A stretch of DNA of 42,072 nucleotides, taken from positions 1-42,072 of the forward strand of contig JAKDLH010000003.1 in assembly GCA_030452945.1 (NCBI GenBank). The letters run 5' to 3'. Origin of the DNA: Microlunatus sp. (GTDB lineage: Bacteria > Actinomycetota > Actinomycetes > Propionibacteriales > Propionibacteriaceae). A program made the position numbers and the translations under genes. Of the stretch, positions 23,763-32,355 are shown piece by piece (within the stretch, counting starts at the first letter, position 1; each line of letters begins with the position of its first letter). The notes beneath the pieces are model-generated. The model saw nothing but the letters and a program-made list of their open reading frames with translations, did no database searches and was not told the DNA's origin.

Positions 23763-25196
23763 ATGGCGCTGATCCACAAGGCACCGGCCAACGCTGGATT
23801 GAGCACGACAAGGACCCCGTCCCCGGTTAGGGCCGCGGGTCTGCTGCTCGGTCTCACCCTGCTGGCGACCGTCCCGCTCAGTGCGTGCTCCGCCACTGGG
23901 GAGGCCGACCCGCTGCCCACATCGACACTCTCGGCGGCCTCGACCCCATCGGTCGACGCGCATCACACCCCAGCACAACAGCCCCAAGCCCAACGGACCC
24001 GAGCACGACAGGCACAAGCGACGCTGACCGCTTTCGTCGACGCGGCCCGGCGCGGCGATGCCGCGGTCACCACGTCCTTGGTGTCGGGTCGAGACCCGAC
24101 CTTCGCCACCCGCACCAGAGTGTGGGCTGACAACCTGCAAGGCATCGACTGGGCTGCCATGACCTGGACCGTGCGGGCACAGCAAGCGCCCCTGTCTGCC
24201 GAACGGCGCTCGGCGCTCGGCGCCGATGCCTGGGTGCAGGAGGTGTCGGTCACCTGGTCGCTGCCGGGAGAGAGCCGCCGCGCCGAGGAGCGGCTGTGGT
24301 TGACCTTCGTCACAGACGCGACCGTCAACGATGTCACCGGGGCGCCCGGGTCCGGGACCGGCGCGCCAACCGGGTCCGGCGGCACGGTCCGCCTCGCGGG
24401 CGAGCGTGACGGCCCGTCCCGGCTCACAGCCACTCCACTCTGGCTGATGCAGCCGGTCCGCCTGTACACCGACGACGGGGTCCGGCTGTTGACGGACGCC
24501 GACGCCGGCCACGCCGCCCACGATTGGCTCCGAATCGCCGCCGCCGCTCGCGCTCAGACCATCTCGCGCGTGGGTGCAGCCGCCCGCGACCGCGAGACGC
24601 CCCTGGTGGTCGAGATCCCGCAGAGTCGAACGGCCTTCGAGCGGGTGCTCGGAGTCGCAGAAAACTCCTACGCCACCGTGGCGGCCGCGGCTTGGCCGAT
24701 GGGAACCGACACCGCGACCGCACCCATCCACGTGGTGGTGAATCCCGAATCCAGCGCCCGGCTGAGCCCGCTCGGTCGCAAGATCCTGCTGACCCACGAG
24801 GCCGTACACGTGGTGACCAGGTCGCCTGGTTCGGCGGCACCGACGTGGCTGGTCGAGGGTTACGCCGACCAGATCGCCTACCGAGCCCATCCGGACGCCC
24901 GAGTGCCGGCCCTGACCAGGGTGACCGACGAGGTCCAGGCGCACGGGGCGCCAACCGACTGGCCGGCCGAGTCCGATTTCGCTCCGACCGCGAAGCACTT
25001 GGATCTGGCCTACGACCTCGCCTGGACCGCGTGCCGGTTCATCGCCGCAGCACACGGCACAGCGGGGCTGAACCGCTTGTACGCCGCCGTCGACCACGGC
25101 GCCACGCTGGAGGGAGCCGCCGACCGGCTCGGCACCAGCGAACCGGCGCTGCTGCGCGGCTGGCGTGCCGACCTGAGCCGGCTGGCCAAGCGTTGA
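23763..25196 (+). CDS. Lipoprotein with gluzincin-type metallopeptidase motif
   Basis: A 477-residue protein. The signal sequence ends in the lipobox LSAC (Cys about 42), so it is probably a lipoprotein. A Thr/Ser/Pro/Gln-rich spacer follows. Residues about 80-230 resemble a membrane-proximal domain of unknown type. The C-terminal half has HEAVH (HExxH) near 340 and WLVEGYADQIAYR about 24 residues later, whose Glu can be the third zinc ligand as in gluzincins. Substrate unknown, presumably envelope proteins. Its stop overlaps the TTG start of the mannosyltransferase gene. Confidence 0.8.
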   Translation: MALIHKAPANAGLSTTRTPSPVRAAGLLLGLTLLATVPLSACSATGEADPLPTSTLSAASTPSVDAHHTPAQQPQAQRTRARQAQATLTAFVDAARRGDAAVTTSLVSGRDPTFATRTRVWADNLQGIDWAAMTWTVRAQQAPLSAERRSALGADAWVQEVSVTWSLPGESRRAEERLWLTFVTDATVNDVTGAPGSGTGAPTGSGGTVRLAGERDGPSRLTATPLWLMQPVRLYTDDGVRLLTDADAGHAAHDWLRIAAAARAQTISRVGAAARDRETPLVVEIPQSRTAFERVLGVAENSYATVAAAAWPMGTDTATAPIHVVVNPESSARLSPLGRKILLTHEAVHVVTRSPGSAAPTWLVEGYADQIAYRAHPDARVPALTRVTDEVQAHGAPTDWPAESDFAPTAKHLDLAYDLAWTACRFIAAAHGTAGLNRLYAAVDHGATLEGAADRLGTSEPALLRGWRADLSRLAKR

Positions 25197-26335
25197 CCAC
25201 GCTGGTGGTGACCAACGACTTCCCGCCCAGGATCGGCGGGATCGAGTCCTTCGTCGCTCTCGCGTGCCAGTTCCTCGACGACGACGTGGCGGTGCTGACC
25301 TCGACCGCTCCTGGCGCCGCGGCCTGGGACGCCCACCTCCGGTTCACGGTGGTCCGGCTGCCTGGGCCGCTGCTCCCGACCCGGTCGGTGGGTCGTGCTG
25401 CCATCGATCTGATGCGGGCGTCCGGCGCCGATCGGGTGCTGTTCGGTGCTGCGGCCCCCCTCGGCCTGCTCGCTTCGTCCCTGCGCAGAGCCGGCGCGGA
25501 GCGAATCGTCGCCCTGACCCACGGCCACGAGACCTGGTGGGCCAGCGTGCCGGGAGCGCGCCGGCTGCTCCGCCGGATCGGAGACGAGGTCGACGTGCTG
25601 ACCACCATCTCCGACTACGTCACCTCCAGGCTGGCCCCGGCGCTCAGCGACGCCGGACGGGCCAAGATGATCCGGCTGCCGCCCCCGGTCGACACCGGTG
25701 TGTTCCGCCCGTCAGAGTCTCCGGCGGGATCTTTTGTACCGGTTTCCACAGCGGATGTGGAGACCGGTACAAAAGCCGGGGTGGTGGCGGTGGGTCGGAT
25801 GGTGAGACGGAAGGGCTTCGACACCCTGATCACCGCCTGGTCGATGCTGGCGCTCAGCGGGTGCCAACTCGTCCTGGTGGGCGACGGTCCGCAGCGGAGA
25901 CGACTGGAGCGGCAGGTCGGCCGGCTCGGGCTCCACGACGTGGTCTTCACCGGTCCTCTCGATCAGATCGGGGTCCGGACCCGACTGCGTCAGGCGGCGG
26001 TCTTCGCGCTGCCGGTTCGGACCGGGCTCGGCGGGCTGGACGCTGAGGGTCTGGGCCTCGCGGGTCTGGAGGCCGCCGCGTGCGGGCTGCCGGTCGTGAT
26101 CGGCCGCTCCGGCGGTGCTCCCGAGACCGTCCGGCACGGGCGAACCGGCTACGTCGTGGACAGCGATGATCCCTACGAACTCGCCGCCCGGTTGAGAGAT
26201 CTGCTGGTCGATCCACACCGGGCGGCGGCGATGGGCCGGGCCGGACGGTCCTTCGTCGGCGAGCACTTCGACGCCGACCGGGCCCGTCGCACCCTCCGAG
26301 CCGCGCTGGGGACGCCACCCGCCGCTAGGGTGTGA
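25193..26335 (+). CDS. pimB: GDP-mannose-dependent GT4 mannosyltransferase, PimB'-like
   Basis: A 380-residue GT-B enzyme. It begins TTLVVTNDFPPRIGGIESF, typical of PimB' and related GT4 proteins. C-terminal nucleotide-sugar-binding features are VGRMVRRKGFDTLI, DGPQRRRL and the GLVGLE-like EGLGLAGLEAAACGLPVV followed by SGGAPETV. PimB' adds the second mannose to phosphatidylinositol mannoside. Synteny with Rv2188c supports this but other GT4 acceptors are possible. The TTG overlaps the previous stop (TTGA); GTG 25205 is the alternative. The linker between the two Rossmann halves contains a 45-bp palindrome (25731-25775). Confidence 0.83.
   Translation: MTTLVVTNDFPPRIGGIESFVALACQFLDDDVAVLTSTAPGAAAWDAHLRFTVVRLPGPLLPTRSVGRAAIDLMRASGADRVLFGAAAPLGLLASSLRRAGAERIVALTHGHETWWASVPGARRLLRRIGDEVDVLTTISDYVTSRLAPALSDAGRAKMIRLPPPVDTGVFRPSESPAGSFVPVSTADVETGTKAGVVAVGRMVRRKGFDTLITAWSMLALSGCQLVLVGDGPQRRRLERQVGRLGLHDVVFTGPLDQIGVRTRLRQAAVFALPVRTGLGGLDAEGLGLAGLEAAACGLPVVIGRSGGAPETVRHGRTGYVVDSDDPYELAARLRDLLVDPHRAAAMGRAGRSFVGEHFDADRARRTLRAALGTPPAARV
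25731..25775. repeat. 45-bp palindromic element inside the pimB'-like gene
   Basis: Arms 25731-25750 and 25756-25775 are inverted with one mismatch in 20 and a 5-base loop. It is less GC-rich than its surroundings. The frame is preserved and the element encodes a peptide around FVPVSTADVETGTK; the opposite strand encodes FVPVSTSAVETGTK. It lies in the variable interdomain linker. Confidence 0.85.
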
Positions 26336-26363
26336 GATCGACGGCGACGGGAAAGGACTCTGG

Positions 26364-26792
26364 GTGGCCGGTCAGACGAGAGACAGCATAGAGATCGCGG
26401 CTCCGCCGGACGAGGTGATGGCGGTGATCGCGGACGTGGCGGCCTACCCCGAATGGGTGGACACGATGAAGTCGGTCGAGGTGCTCACCACCCATCCGGA
26501 CGGCAAACCCGACCACGTCGAGATCAACCTCGTACACGCCGTGGTCAAGGACCGCTACACCCTCGCGTACGCGTGGCAGTCCTCGCAGGTGAGTTGGCAT
26601 CTGATCCAGGGCAGTCTGCTCAAGGCGATGGATGGGTCCTACGAACTGGAGCCCAGCGCCCGCGGCACCAAGGTGACCTATGCGCTGGCGGTTGACGTCA
26701 ACCTGCCGATGATCGGCATGTTCCGACGAAAGGCCGAGCGGACGATCATCGACGGTGCGCTGAAGGAGCTGAAACGCCGAGTGGAGGGCTGA
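26364..26792 (+). CDS. SRPBCC (START-like) family protein
   Basis: A 142-residue single-domain protein of the helix-grip cyclase/dehydrase type. The start DSIEIAAPPDEVMAVIADVAAYPEWV is characteristic, and the C-terminal helix is RTIIDGALKELKRRVEG. These bind hydrophobic ligands or lipids; no catalytic motif is visible. GTG start with GGAAAGGA upstream; TAGGGT at about 26326 may be its -10. Located after the pimB'-like gene and just before the ROK kinase, like Rv2185c in mycobacteria (from memory). Confidence 0.85.
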   Translation: MAGQTRDSIEIAAPPDEVMAVIADVAAYPEWVDTMKSVEVLTTHPDGKPDHVEINLVHAVVKDRYTLAYAWQSSQVSWHLIQGSLLKAMDGSYELEPSARGTKVTYALAVDVNLPMIGMFRRKAERTIIDGALKELKRRVEG

Positions 26793-26798
26793 CCGGAG

Positions 26799-27881
26799 GT
26801 GGCCGAGCCCTCCGACGCTGCTCGGATCGGCATCGGGATCGACATCGGGGGCACCAAGGTCGCGGCGGGCGTGGTCGATACCGATGGTGAGGTCGGCGAG
26901 CGGCTCGAGGTGCCGACCCCGTCCAAAAGTCCGCAGGCTGTCGAAGACGCCATCGTGGAGCTGGTCGGCGAGCTGCGGACCCGGCACGACGGGGTCGAGT
27001 CGGTCGGTATCGGCGCGGCCGGCTGGGTCGACAGCACCCAAGCCGTAGTTCGGTTCTCACCCCATCTCGCCTGGCGCGAGGAGCCGCTCAAGGAGCGGTT
27101 GCGGCAACGGATTGACCTGCCGTTGATCGTCGACAACGACGCGAACGCGGCCGCCTGGGCCGAGTACCGGTTCGGTGCAGGTCGTGGTTCGTCGGTGCTG
27201 GCCTGCATCACGCTGGGGACCGGCATCGGCGGCGGCCTGGTCATCAACGGCGACCTGTTCCGGGGCGCCTACGGGATGGCAGGGGAGTGGGGCCACATGA
27301 TCAGCGTGCCCGGTGGCCACCGGTGCGAGTGCGGCAACCGGGGCTGTTGGGAGCAGTACGCGTCCGGCAACGCCTTGGTCCGCGAAGCGCGGGAGCTGGC
27401 ACGCACCAACTCCCCGATGGCCTACCGATTGTTGGAGATGCTCGGCGACGGTCCCGACGCGATCACCGGCCCGGGGGTGACGGCCGCCGCCGTGCAGGGT
27501 GAGCCGACCGCGATCGAGCTGTTGGCCGACATCGGTCACTGGCTCGGTCAGGGGATCGCCAACCTCGCTGCCGCTCTCGATCCCGATCTTGTGGTCATCG
27601 GCGGCGGGGTGAGCGCGGCCGGTGACCTGCTGCTGCTGCCGACCCGGCAAGAATTCGCCCGCACCTTGACCGGGCGCGGGTTCCGGACTCCGGCGCGCCT
27701 GGAGCTAGCTCACTTCCGCAACGACGCCGGACTGATCGGGGCCGCCGACCTGGCTCGGCACGCCGTGTTCGACCCGCCGATGGCGGATCGGGGTGGTTTC
27801 TGGCCCGGACGCCACCGGCTCCGGGTCAAAGGACGGCGCCGTCTCCGGCGTCGGGTGGGCGATGCCGGGGAAGACGACTGA
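26799..27881 (+). CDS. ROK-family sugar kinase, probable glucokinase
   Basis: A 360-residue cytoplasmic kinase. It has the N-terminal phosphate loop GIDIGGTKVAAGVVD, VDNDANAAAWAE (catalytic Asp region), LGTGIGGGLV, and the ROK zinc motif HRCECGNRGCWEQYASG. The pattern and the long actinobacterial form fit an ATP or polyphosphate glucokinase; the exact donor cannot be read. The last 40-45 residues are a basic tail (RRRLRRR) with no homology I know. That tail overlaps the convergent hypothetical gene by 56 bases. GTG start six bases after the SRPBCC stop. Confidence 0.88.
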   Translation: MAEPSDAARIGIGIDIGGTKVAAGVVDTDGEVGERLEVPTPSKSPQAVEDAIVELVGELRTRHDGVESVGIGAAGWVDSTQAVVRFSPHLAWREEPLKERLRQRIDLPLIVDNDANAAAWAEYRFGAGRGSSVLACITLGTGIGGGLVINGDLFRGAYGMAGEWGHMISVPGGHRCECGNRGCWEQYASGNALVREARELARTNSPMAYRLLEMLGDGPDAITGPGVTAAAVQGEPTAIELLADIGHWLGQGIANLAAALDPDLVVIGGGVSAAGDLLLLPTRQEFARTLTGRGFRTPARLELAHFRNDAGLIGAADLARHAVFDPPMADRGGFWPGRHRLRVKGRRRLRRRVGDAGEDD

Positions 27882-28269
27882 CCAGCAGTCCGAAACCACC
27901 GACGAAGCCGATCCCGGCAGCCCACGCGGCCCAGGTCGGCAGGCGGATACCGACCGCCATCGCCAGCACCGCGAGGACGGCGTAGCCGAGACCGAGCCAG
28001 CCGATCAGCACCGGCCACGTCGGTCGCGGCAGTGCCGCCGGCGGCCCCGGGTCGTAGCGCTGTTCTGCCGCGTCCGGCTCGGGGTCGGGCAGCCACTCCA
28101 ACGCGGGCGTGGAGGGCGGTGTTTCGAAGACCGAACCGGGCTCCGGGGCTGGGTCGGCGACTTCGCGGTCCCCACCAGGAGGCTCTCGACGTTCGGCGGT
28201 CCGGTCGAAGCCGGCGACCAGCTCTGCGAACGCGCGGTCCACGGACTCCTTGTCGTTGGCGTCGGTCAC
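27826..28269 (-). CDS. Hypothetical membrane protein with acidic N-terminus
   Basis: A 147-residue protein: about 85 charged and Pro-rich residues, then two hydrophobic helices (about 87-108 and 112-133) and a short basic tail. No family recognised. GTG overlaps the stop of the upstream esterase gene (GTGA), so it is coupled to it. Overlaps the ROK gene at the 3' end. Confidence 0.6.
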   Translation of the reverse strand: MTDANDKESVDRAFAELVAGFDRTAERREPPGGDREVADPAPEPGSVFETPPSTPALEWLPDPEPDAAEQRYDPGPPAALPRPTWPVLIGWLGLGYAVLAVLAMAVGIRLPTWAAWAAGIGFVGGFGLLVSRLPRHRPPDAGDGAVL

Positions 28270-29129
28270 GAGCGGGGCCCCGTGGAGCCAGAACCCGCGC
28301 TGGACACGCGGCGGAAGAATTCGGACGACGCGGCGAAGATCTCTTCGGCCTCGTAGTCCAGGGTGGCCACGTGGTAGCTGCGGGTGAGGGTGCGGTATTC
28401 GGCGTTGGTGCCGAGCCGGTCCTGCAAAATGGCCAGCGACGAAGGGTCCACCACGTGATCCTGCTCGGAACGGAACACCAGTACGGGCTGGGTGATCAAC
28501 TCCAGGTGGGCGACCACATCGGCCCAGAGGAAGGTCTGGGAGTGCAGGGCGTGCAGCGGCGTCCGGTCGTAGGCGACCTCTTGACGGGCCGGATCGGCGA
28601 CGTCGTTGCCGATGGCAGCGAGCGAGCCGACCAGGTACCGCAGTACGGGCAGGATCTTCATCCGCGGGTCGGTGATGTTGAGGGCCGGGTTGACCAACAC
28701 CAGTCCGGCGACCCCGTTACCGTGCTGCTCAGCCAGACGCAGACAGAGGGCGCCACCCATCGACAGCCCGGCCAGGAAGACCCGGTCACACCGAGCTCGC
28801 AGGTCGACGAACGCCGCGTCGGCGTGGGCGTACCAGTCCGTCCACGCCGTCTGGTTCAGCTCACGCCAGTGGGTGCCGTGTCCGGGCAGCCGGGGGAGCG
28901 ACACCGTGAAGCCGTTCGTCTCCAGGTGCTCCGCCCACGGCCTCATGGCCTGCGGAGTCCCGGTGAAGCCGTGGATGAGCAGCACGCCGTCAGCGCCGCT
29001 GCCGCCCGCGTACGGCTGGACGCTCGGGTCGTCGGCCATCACCGTGGAGACCGGGTCCTGGTGGGCGCCGCGGAGCCGGTCGGCGAGCCGGACGACGGGT
29101 CGCAGCAGGTTGCTCAGCATGGGCGTCAC
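28266..29129 (-). CDS. Alpha/beta hydrolase (carboxylesterase/monoacylglycerol-lipase-like)
   Basis: A 287-residue cytoplasmic esterase. Oxyanion HGFTGTPQ, nucleophile elbow GLSMGG, Asp in RSEQDHVVDP and His in RSYHVATLDYE complete the triad. Closest in style to Est30-type carboxylesterases and monoacylglycerol lipases. It sits between the ROK kinase and two PlsC genes, so a lipid substrate is plausible. GTG 29129 or ATG 29120 as start. Confidence 0.87.
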   Translation of the reverse strand: MTPMLSNLLRPVVRLADRLRGAHQDPVSTVMADDPSVQPYAGGSGADGVLLIHGFTGTPQAMRPWAEHLETNGFTVSLPRLPGHGTHWRELNQTAWTDWYAHADAAFVDLRARCDRVFLAGLSMGGALCLRLAEQHGNGVAGLVLVNPALNITDPRMKILPVLRYLVGSLAAIGNDVADPARQEVAYDRTPLHALHSQTFLWADVVAHLELITQPVLVFRSEQDHVVDPSSLAILQDRLGTNAEYRTLTRSYHVATLDYEAEEIFAASSEFFRRVSSAGSGSTGPRS

Positions 29130-29154
29130 GTGCGCATCGTGGCACAGATGGCAC

Positions 29155-29219
29155 TAGGCTCACGACGAAATCGAGGCGCTGGAGAACCTGGCGATGAAAC
29201 CGAGGCGCTGGAGGGAACT
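29155..29219 (+). repeat. -10 box and imperfect 26-bp direct repeat before the first plsC gene
   Basis: A TAGGCT box at about 29155-29160 is followed by two near-identical copies (29164-29189 and 29193-29219, 29-base period) sharing GAGGCGCTGGAG. The second copy supplies the GGAGGG ribosome binding site of the acyltransferase gene; the first could compete for ribosomes. Confidence 0.45.
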
Positions 29220-30022
29220 TGCTCTACTGGATCTTCAAGTGGTCGCTGTTCGTTCCGGTCGTTCGGCTGGCGTTTCGCCCGCACGTCACCGGCGAGGACA
29301 ACATCCCCGACTCCGGACCCGCCGTGGTCGCCTGCAACCACACCTCGATGGCCGAGACTCTGCTGCTGCCGGCGATGATCCGGCGCCGCCTCACGTTTCC
29401 GGTGAAGGCTGAACTGTTCGTCGGCGGCGGCGGTATCGGCAAGAGCATCGTGGCCTGGTTCCTCGCTCACGTGGGTCAAGTGCCGATGGACCGGGCCGGG
29501 GGGAGGGCCAGCGCGACCAGTATGGACAGCGTGCTGAACGTGCTGCGGGACGGGCGGCTGCTCGGCATCTTCCCCGAGGGCACGCGCTCACCCGACGGGC
29601 GACTCTACAAGGGCAAGACCGGTGTGGCCCGTCTCGTGTTGCGGGCCGAAGTCCCGGTGATCCCCGTCGGATTCATCAACACCGTCTGGGTCAGGACCAG
29701 GCCGTTCGGCATCCCGTGGATCAAGCGGCCCGCGATCAACATCGGCGAGCCGGTCGACTTCGACCGCTACGCGTCGGCGGCCGGTGATCGCCACGTGCTC
29801 CGTTACGTCACCGATGAGATCATGGCGGCCGTGCAGGAGCAGTCGGGTCAGGAGTATGTGGACGCGTACGCCGCATCGGTGAAGGCCGCAGCCGTCGACG
29901 GCCGCGATCTGCCGTCGGCGATCGTGCGGTCCCGGCCCGGGCTGGGCCGCCCGGTGCCCCCCGTGCCGGGTCCGGCCGCTGATCCCGGACCGGCCACGCC
30001 GACAGCGGACGTCTCAGCGTGA
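29219..30022 (+). CDS. 1-acyl-sn-glycerol-3-phosphate acyltransferase (PlsC family), copy 1
   Basis: A 267-residue peripheral membrane acyltransferase. The catalytic HX4D motif appears as NHTSMAE, with Glu at the Asp position; the partner motif FPEGTRS is intact, as is the KTGVARL block. The TTG start (LYWIFKW) has a GGAGGG site 3-4 bases upstream. The C-terminus is a Pro-rich tail. Transfers an acyl chain to lysophosphatidate or a PIM-like acceptor. Stop overlaps the GTG of the second copy. Confidence 0.9.
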   Translation: MLYWIFKWSLFVPVVRLAFRPHVTGEDNIPDSGPAVVACNHTSMAETLLLPAMIRRRLTFPVKAELFVGGGGIGKSIVAWFLAHVGQVPMDRAGGRASATSMDSVLNVLRDGRLLGIFPEGTRSPDGRLYKGKTGVARLVLRAEVPVIPVGFINTVWVRTRPFGIPWIKRPAINIGEPVDFDRYASAAGDRHVLRYVTDEIMAAVQEQSGQEYVDAYAASVKAAAVDGRDLPSAIVRSRPGLGRPVPPVPGPAADPGPATPTADVSA

Positions 30023-30834
30023 GGGAGTCGCGCGAAGACCAGGACGGCCCGGCCGAAAAGGACGAAGCCGAACTGGTCACCCTCGACCCCGAGGCCAAGC
30101 CGGAAGGTCGCGGGGTCTACTGGGTGCTGCGAAACGTACTCCTCGGGCCGCCGGTGCGGCGACTCTTCAAGCCCGTGGCCGAAGGTCTGGAGAACGTCCC
30201 GGACGCCGGTCCGGCGATCCTGGCGAGCAACCATCTCTCCTTCGCGGACTGGGTGTTCATGCCGCTGGTGCTGGACCGCCGGATCACCTTCGTAGCCAAG
30301 TCCGACTACTTCACCGGTGTTGGTCTCAAAGGATGGGCCCAGAAGCGTTTCTTCGCTGGTACCGGCCAAGTCCCGATCGACCGCAGCGGCGGTCGTGCCT
30401 CCGAAGGAGCGATCCGGGCCGGACTCAAGGTGCTGCACCGCGGCGACCTGTTCGGCATCTACCCCGAGGGAACCCGCAGCCACGACGGGCGGCTCTACAA
30501 GGGGCGAACCGGCGTGGCCCGGCTGGCGCTGGAGGCCGCGGTGCCGGTGATCCCGTGCGCGGTGATCGGCACCGATGTGATCGCCCCGCCCGGCAGAATC
30601 ATCAAGAAGGTGATCAGCCCGACCGTGAAGTTCGGCCGTCCGCTGGACTTCTCCCGCTACGCCGGGATGAGCAACGACCGGTTCATCCTCCGCTCGATCG
30701 CCGACGAGATCATGTACGCGATCATGGAACTGTCCGGTCAGGAGTACGTCGATCTGTACGCCCCCACCGCCAAGGAGCTGGCGGCCAAGGAGGCCAGACA
30801 GGCCGGAGAGGACGAGGTTTCCCCCCAGACCTGA
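30019..30834 (+). CDS. 1-acyl-sn-glycerol-3-phosphate acyltransferase (PlsC family), copy 2
   Basis: A 271-residue PlsC protein with the standard NHLSFAD and YPEGTRS motifs and KGRTGVARLA block. The first 30 residues are charged. It is clearly a paralogue of copy 1 (shared GQVPxDRxGGRAS, SGQEYVD) and translationally coupled to it. The pair probably provides acyl transfer in phospholipid or phosphatidylinositol mannoside synthesis; in mycobacteria a single PlsC-like gene (Rv2182c, from memory) holds this place. Confidence 0.92.
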   Translation: MRESREDQDGPAEKDEAELVTLDPEAKPEGRGVYWVLRNVLLGPPVRRLFKPVAEGLENVPDAGPAILASNHLSFADWVFMPLVLDRRITFVAKSDYFTGVGLKGWAQKRFFAGTGQVPIDRSGGRASEGAIRAGLKVLHRGDLFGIYPEGTRSHDGRLYKGRTGVARLALEAAVPVIPCAVIGTDVIAPPGRIIKKVISPTVKFGRPLDFSRYAGMSNDRFILRSIADEIMYAIMELSGQEYVDLYAPTAKELAAKEARQAGEDEVSPQT

Positions 30835-30916
30835 CGCACTGCCGGACCGACTGGGACCAAGCCCGGTGTCCGGTCCCACTGCGCGAATGCCGCCGGCCAG
30901 GCAGCAGGTCCGCGTC

Positions 30917-30922
30917 TACAGT
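30917..30922 (+). promoter_or_regulatory. -10 box of leaderless aroG
   Basis: TACAGT six bases before the GTG at 30929. Transcription would start at the initiation codon. Confidence 0.5.
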
Positions 30923-30928
30923 TGACGG

Positions 30929-32323
30929 GTGCCCGACAACCCGCCCATTCCCAGCCTGGACGAGCTGCACGCACTGAGACCGGTGCAGCAGCCCAGCTAC
31001 GACGATCCGGCCGAGATCGCCGACGTGGTGGCGCGACTGCGGCTGCTCCCGCCGCTGGTCTTCGCGGGTGAATGCGACAGCCTGCGCGCCAAGATGGCCA
31101 GTGTCGCGGCCGGCGAGGCGTTCGTGCTGCAGGGCGGGGACTGTGCGGAGACTTTCGACCAGGTGACGGCGGCCAACATCCAGGACAAGTTGCGCACCCT
31201 GCTGTCGATGGCGATCGTGCTGACGTACGCCGCGCAGGTGCCGATCGTCAAAGTCGGCCGGATGGCGGGCCAGTACACCAAGCCGCGGTCGTCAGCCACC
31301 GAGACCCGGAACGGAGTGACCCTGCCGGCTTACCGCGGGGACGCCGTCAACGGCTTCGGCTTCACCGCACCGACCCGGCGGCATGATCCGCAACGGCTGC
31401 TGGGGGTCTACAACGCGTCGGCGGCGACGCTGAATCTGGTCCGGGCGTTCGTTACCGGCGGCTTCGCCCACCTGCGCAGTGTGCACACCTGGAACGCCGA
31501 CTTCGTGAAGAGCTCGGCGGCCGGTGTGCAGTACCAGACCCTGGCCAACGAGATCGATCGGGCGCTGGCCTTCATGGTCGCGTGCGGAATCGACGAGGAG
31601 GTGTTCAACACCGTCGACTTCTTCGCCAGTCACGAAGCGTTGAGCCTGGAGTACGAGCACGCGATGACTCGGGTCGACTCGCGAACCCAGCTGCCGTACA
31701 ACGTGTCCGGGCACTTCCTGTGGATCGGGGAGCGTACCCGGCAGATCGATGGGGCGCACGTCGAGCTGCTCCGACACGTTCGCAACCCGCTCGGGGTGAA
31801 GCTCGGCCCGACCAGTACCGCCGACACCGCCCTGGAACTGGCCGATCGACTGGATCCCGACCACGAGCCGGGCCGAATCACGTTCATCACCCGGATGGGC
31901 GCGCACCGCGTCCGAGACCTGCTGCCCGACGTGGTCGCCAAGGTGACGGCCAGCGGTCGGCAGGTGGCCTGGGTCTGCGATCCGATGCACGGCAACACCT
32001 TCGAAGCCGGCAACGGGATCAAGACCCGCGCCTTCTCCGATGTGATCGCCGAGCTGAATGGCTTCTTCGACGTTCACGAGGAGCTCGGCACCTGGCCCGG
32101 CGGGGTGCACGTCGAGCTGACCGGCGACGACGTGACCGAGTGCGTCGGCGGCAGTGACGACCTGGTCGAAGCCGATCTGGTCAGCCGGTACAAGACCTTG
32201 TGCGATCCCCGGCTGAACCGGAACCAGTCGCTGGAGCTGGCCTTCCTGGTCGCGGAGCGACTGACGACCGGTCGGATCCGCCGGTCGAATCCGGTTCAGG
32301 CCTTTGTTCCCGTCTCGTTCTAG
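30929..32323 (+). CDS. aroG: 3-deoxy-7-phosphoheptulonate synthase, class II
   Basis: A 464-residue class II DAHP synthase: joins PEP and erythrose 4-phosphate, the first step of the shikimate pathway. Recognisable class II blocks are FVLQGGDCAETFD, KVGRMAGQYTKPRSS, DPxRLLGVY-like sequence, WVCDPMHGNT and GGVHVELTGDDVTECVGG. It probably supplies both chorismate and, with trpD in this window, tryptophan. The GTG is fixed by a leaderless -10 box. Location matches mycobacterial aroG (Rv2178c, from memory). Confidence 0.96.
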   Translation: MPDNPPIPSLDELHALRPVQQPSYDDPAEIADVVARLRLLPPLVFAGECDSLRAKMASVAAGEAFVLQGGDCAETFDQVTAANIQDKLRTLLSMAIVLTYAAQVPIVKVGRMAGQYTKPRSSATETRNGVTLPAYRGDAVNGFGFTAPTRRHDPQRLLGVYNASAATLNLVRAFVTGGFAHLRSVHTWNADFVKSSAAGVQYQTLANEIDRALAFMVACGIDEEVFNTVDFFASHEALSLEYEHAMTRVDSRTQLPYNVSGHFLWIGERTRQIDGAHVELLRHVRNPLGVKLGPTSTADTALELADRLDPDHEPGRITFITRMGAHRVRDLLPDVVAKVTASGRQVAWVCDPMHGNTFEAGNGIKTRAFSDVIAELNGFFDVHEELGTWPGGVHVELTGDDVTECVGGSDDLVEADLVSRYKTLCDPRLNRNQSLELAFLVAERLTTGRIRRSNPVQAFVPVSF

Positions 32324-32355
32324 CGGGTCTGATCGGCGGTTGAAAGGGTGAAGGC

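Noticed and set aside
24524-25192. Much longer N-terminus for the PimB'-like protein
   Set aside because: Upstream residues lie in another frame of the metallopeptidase gene and have no GT4 homology; TTG 25193 begins the conserved sequence.
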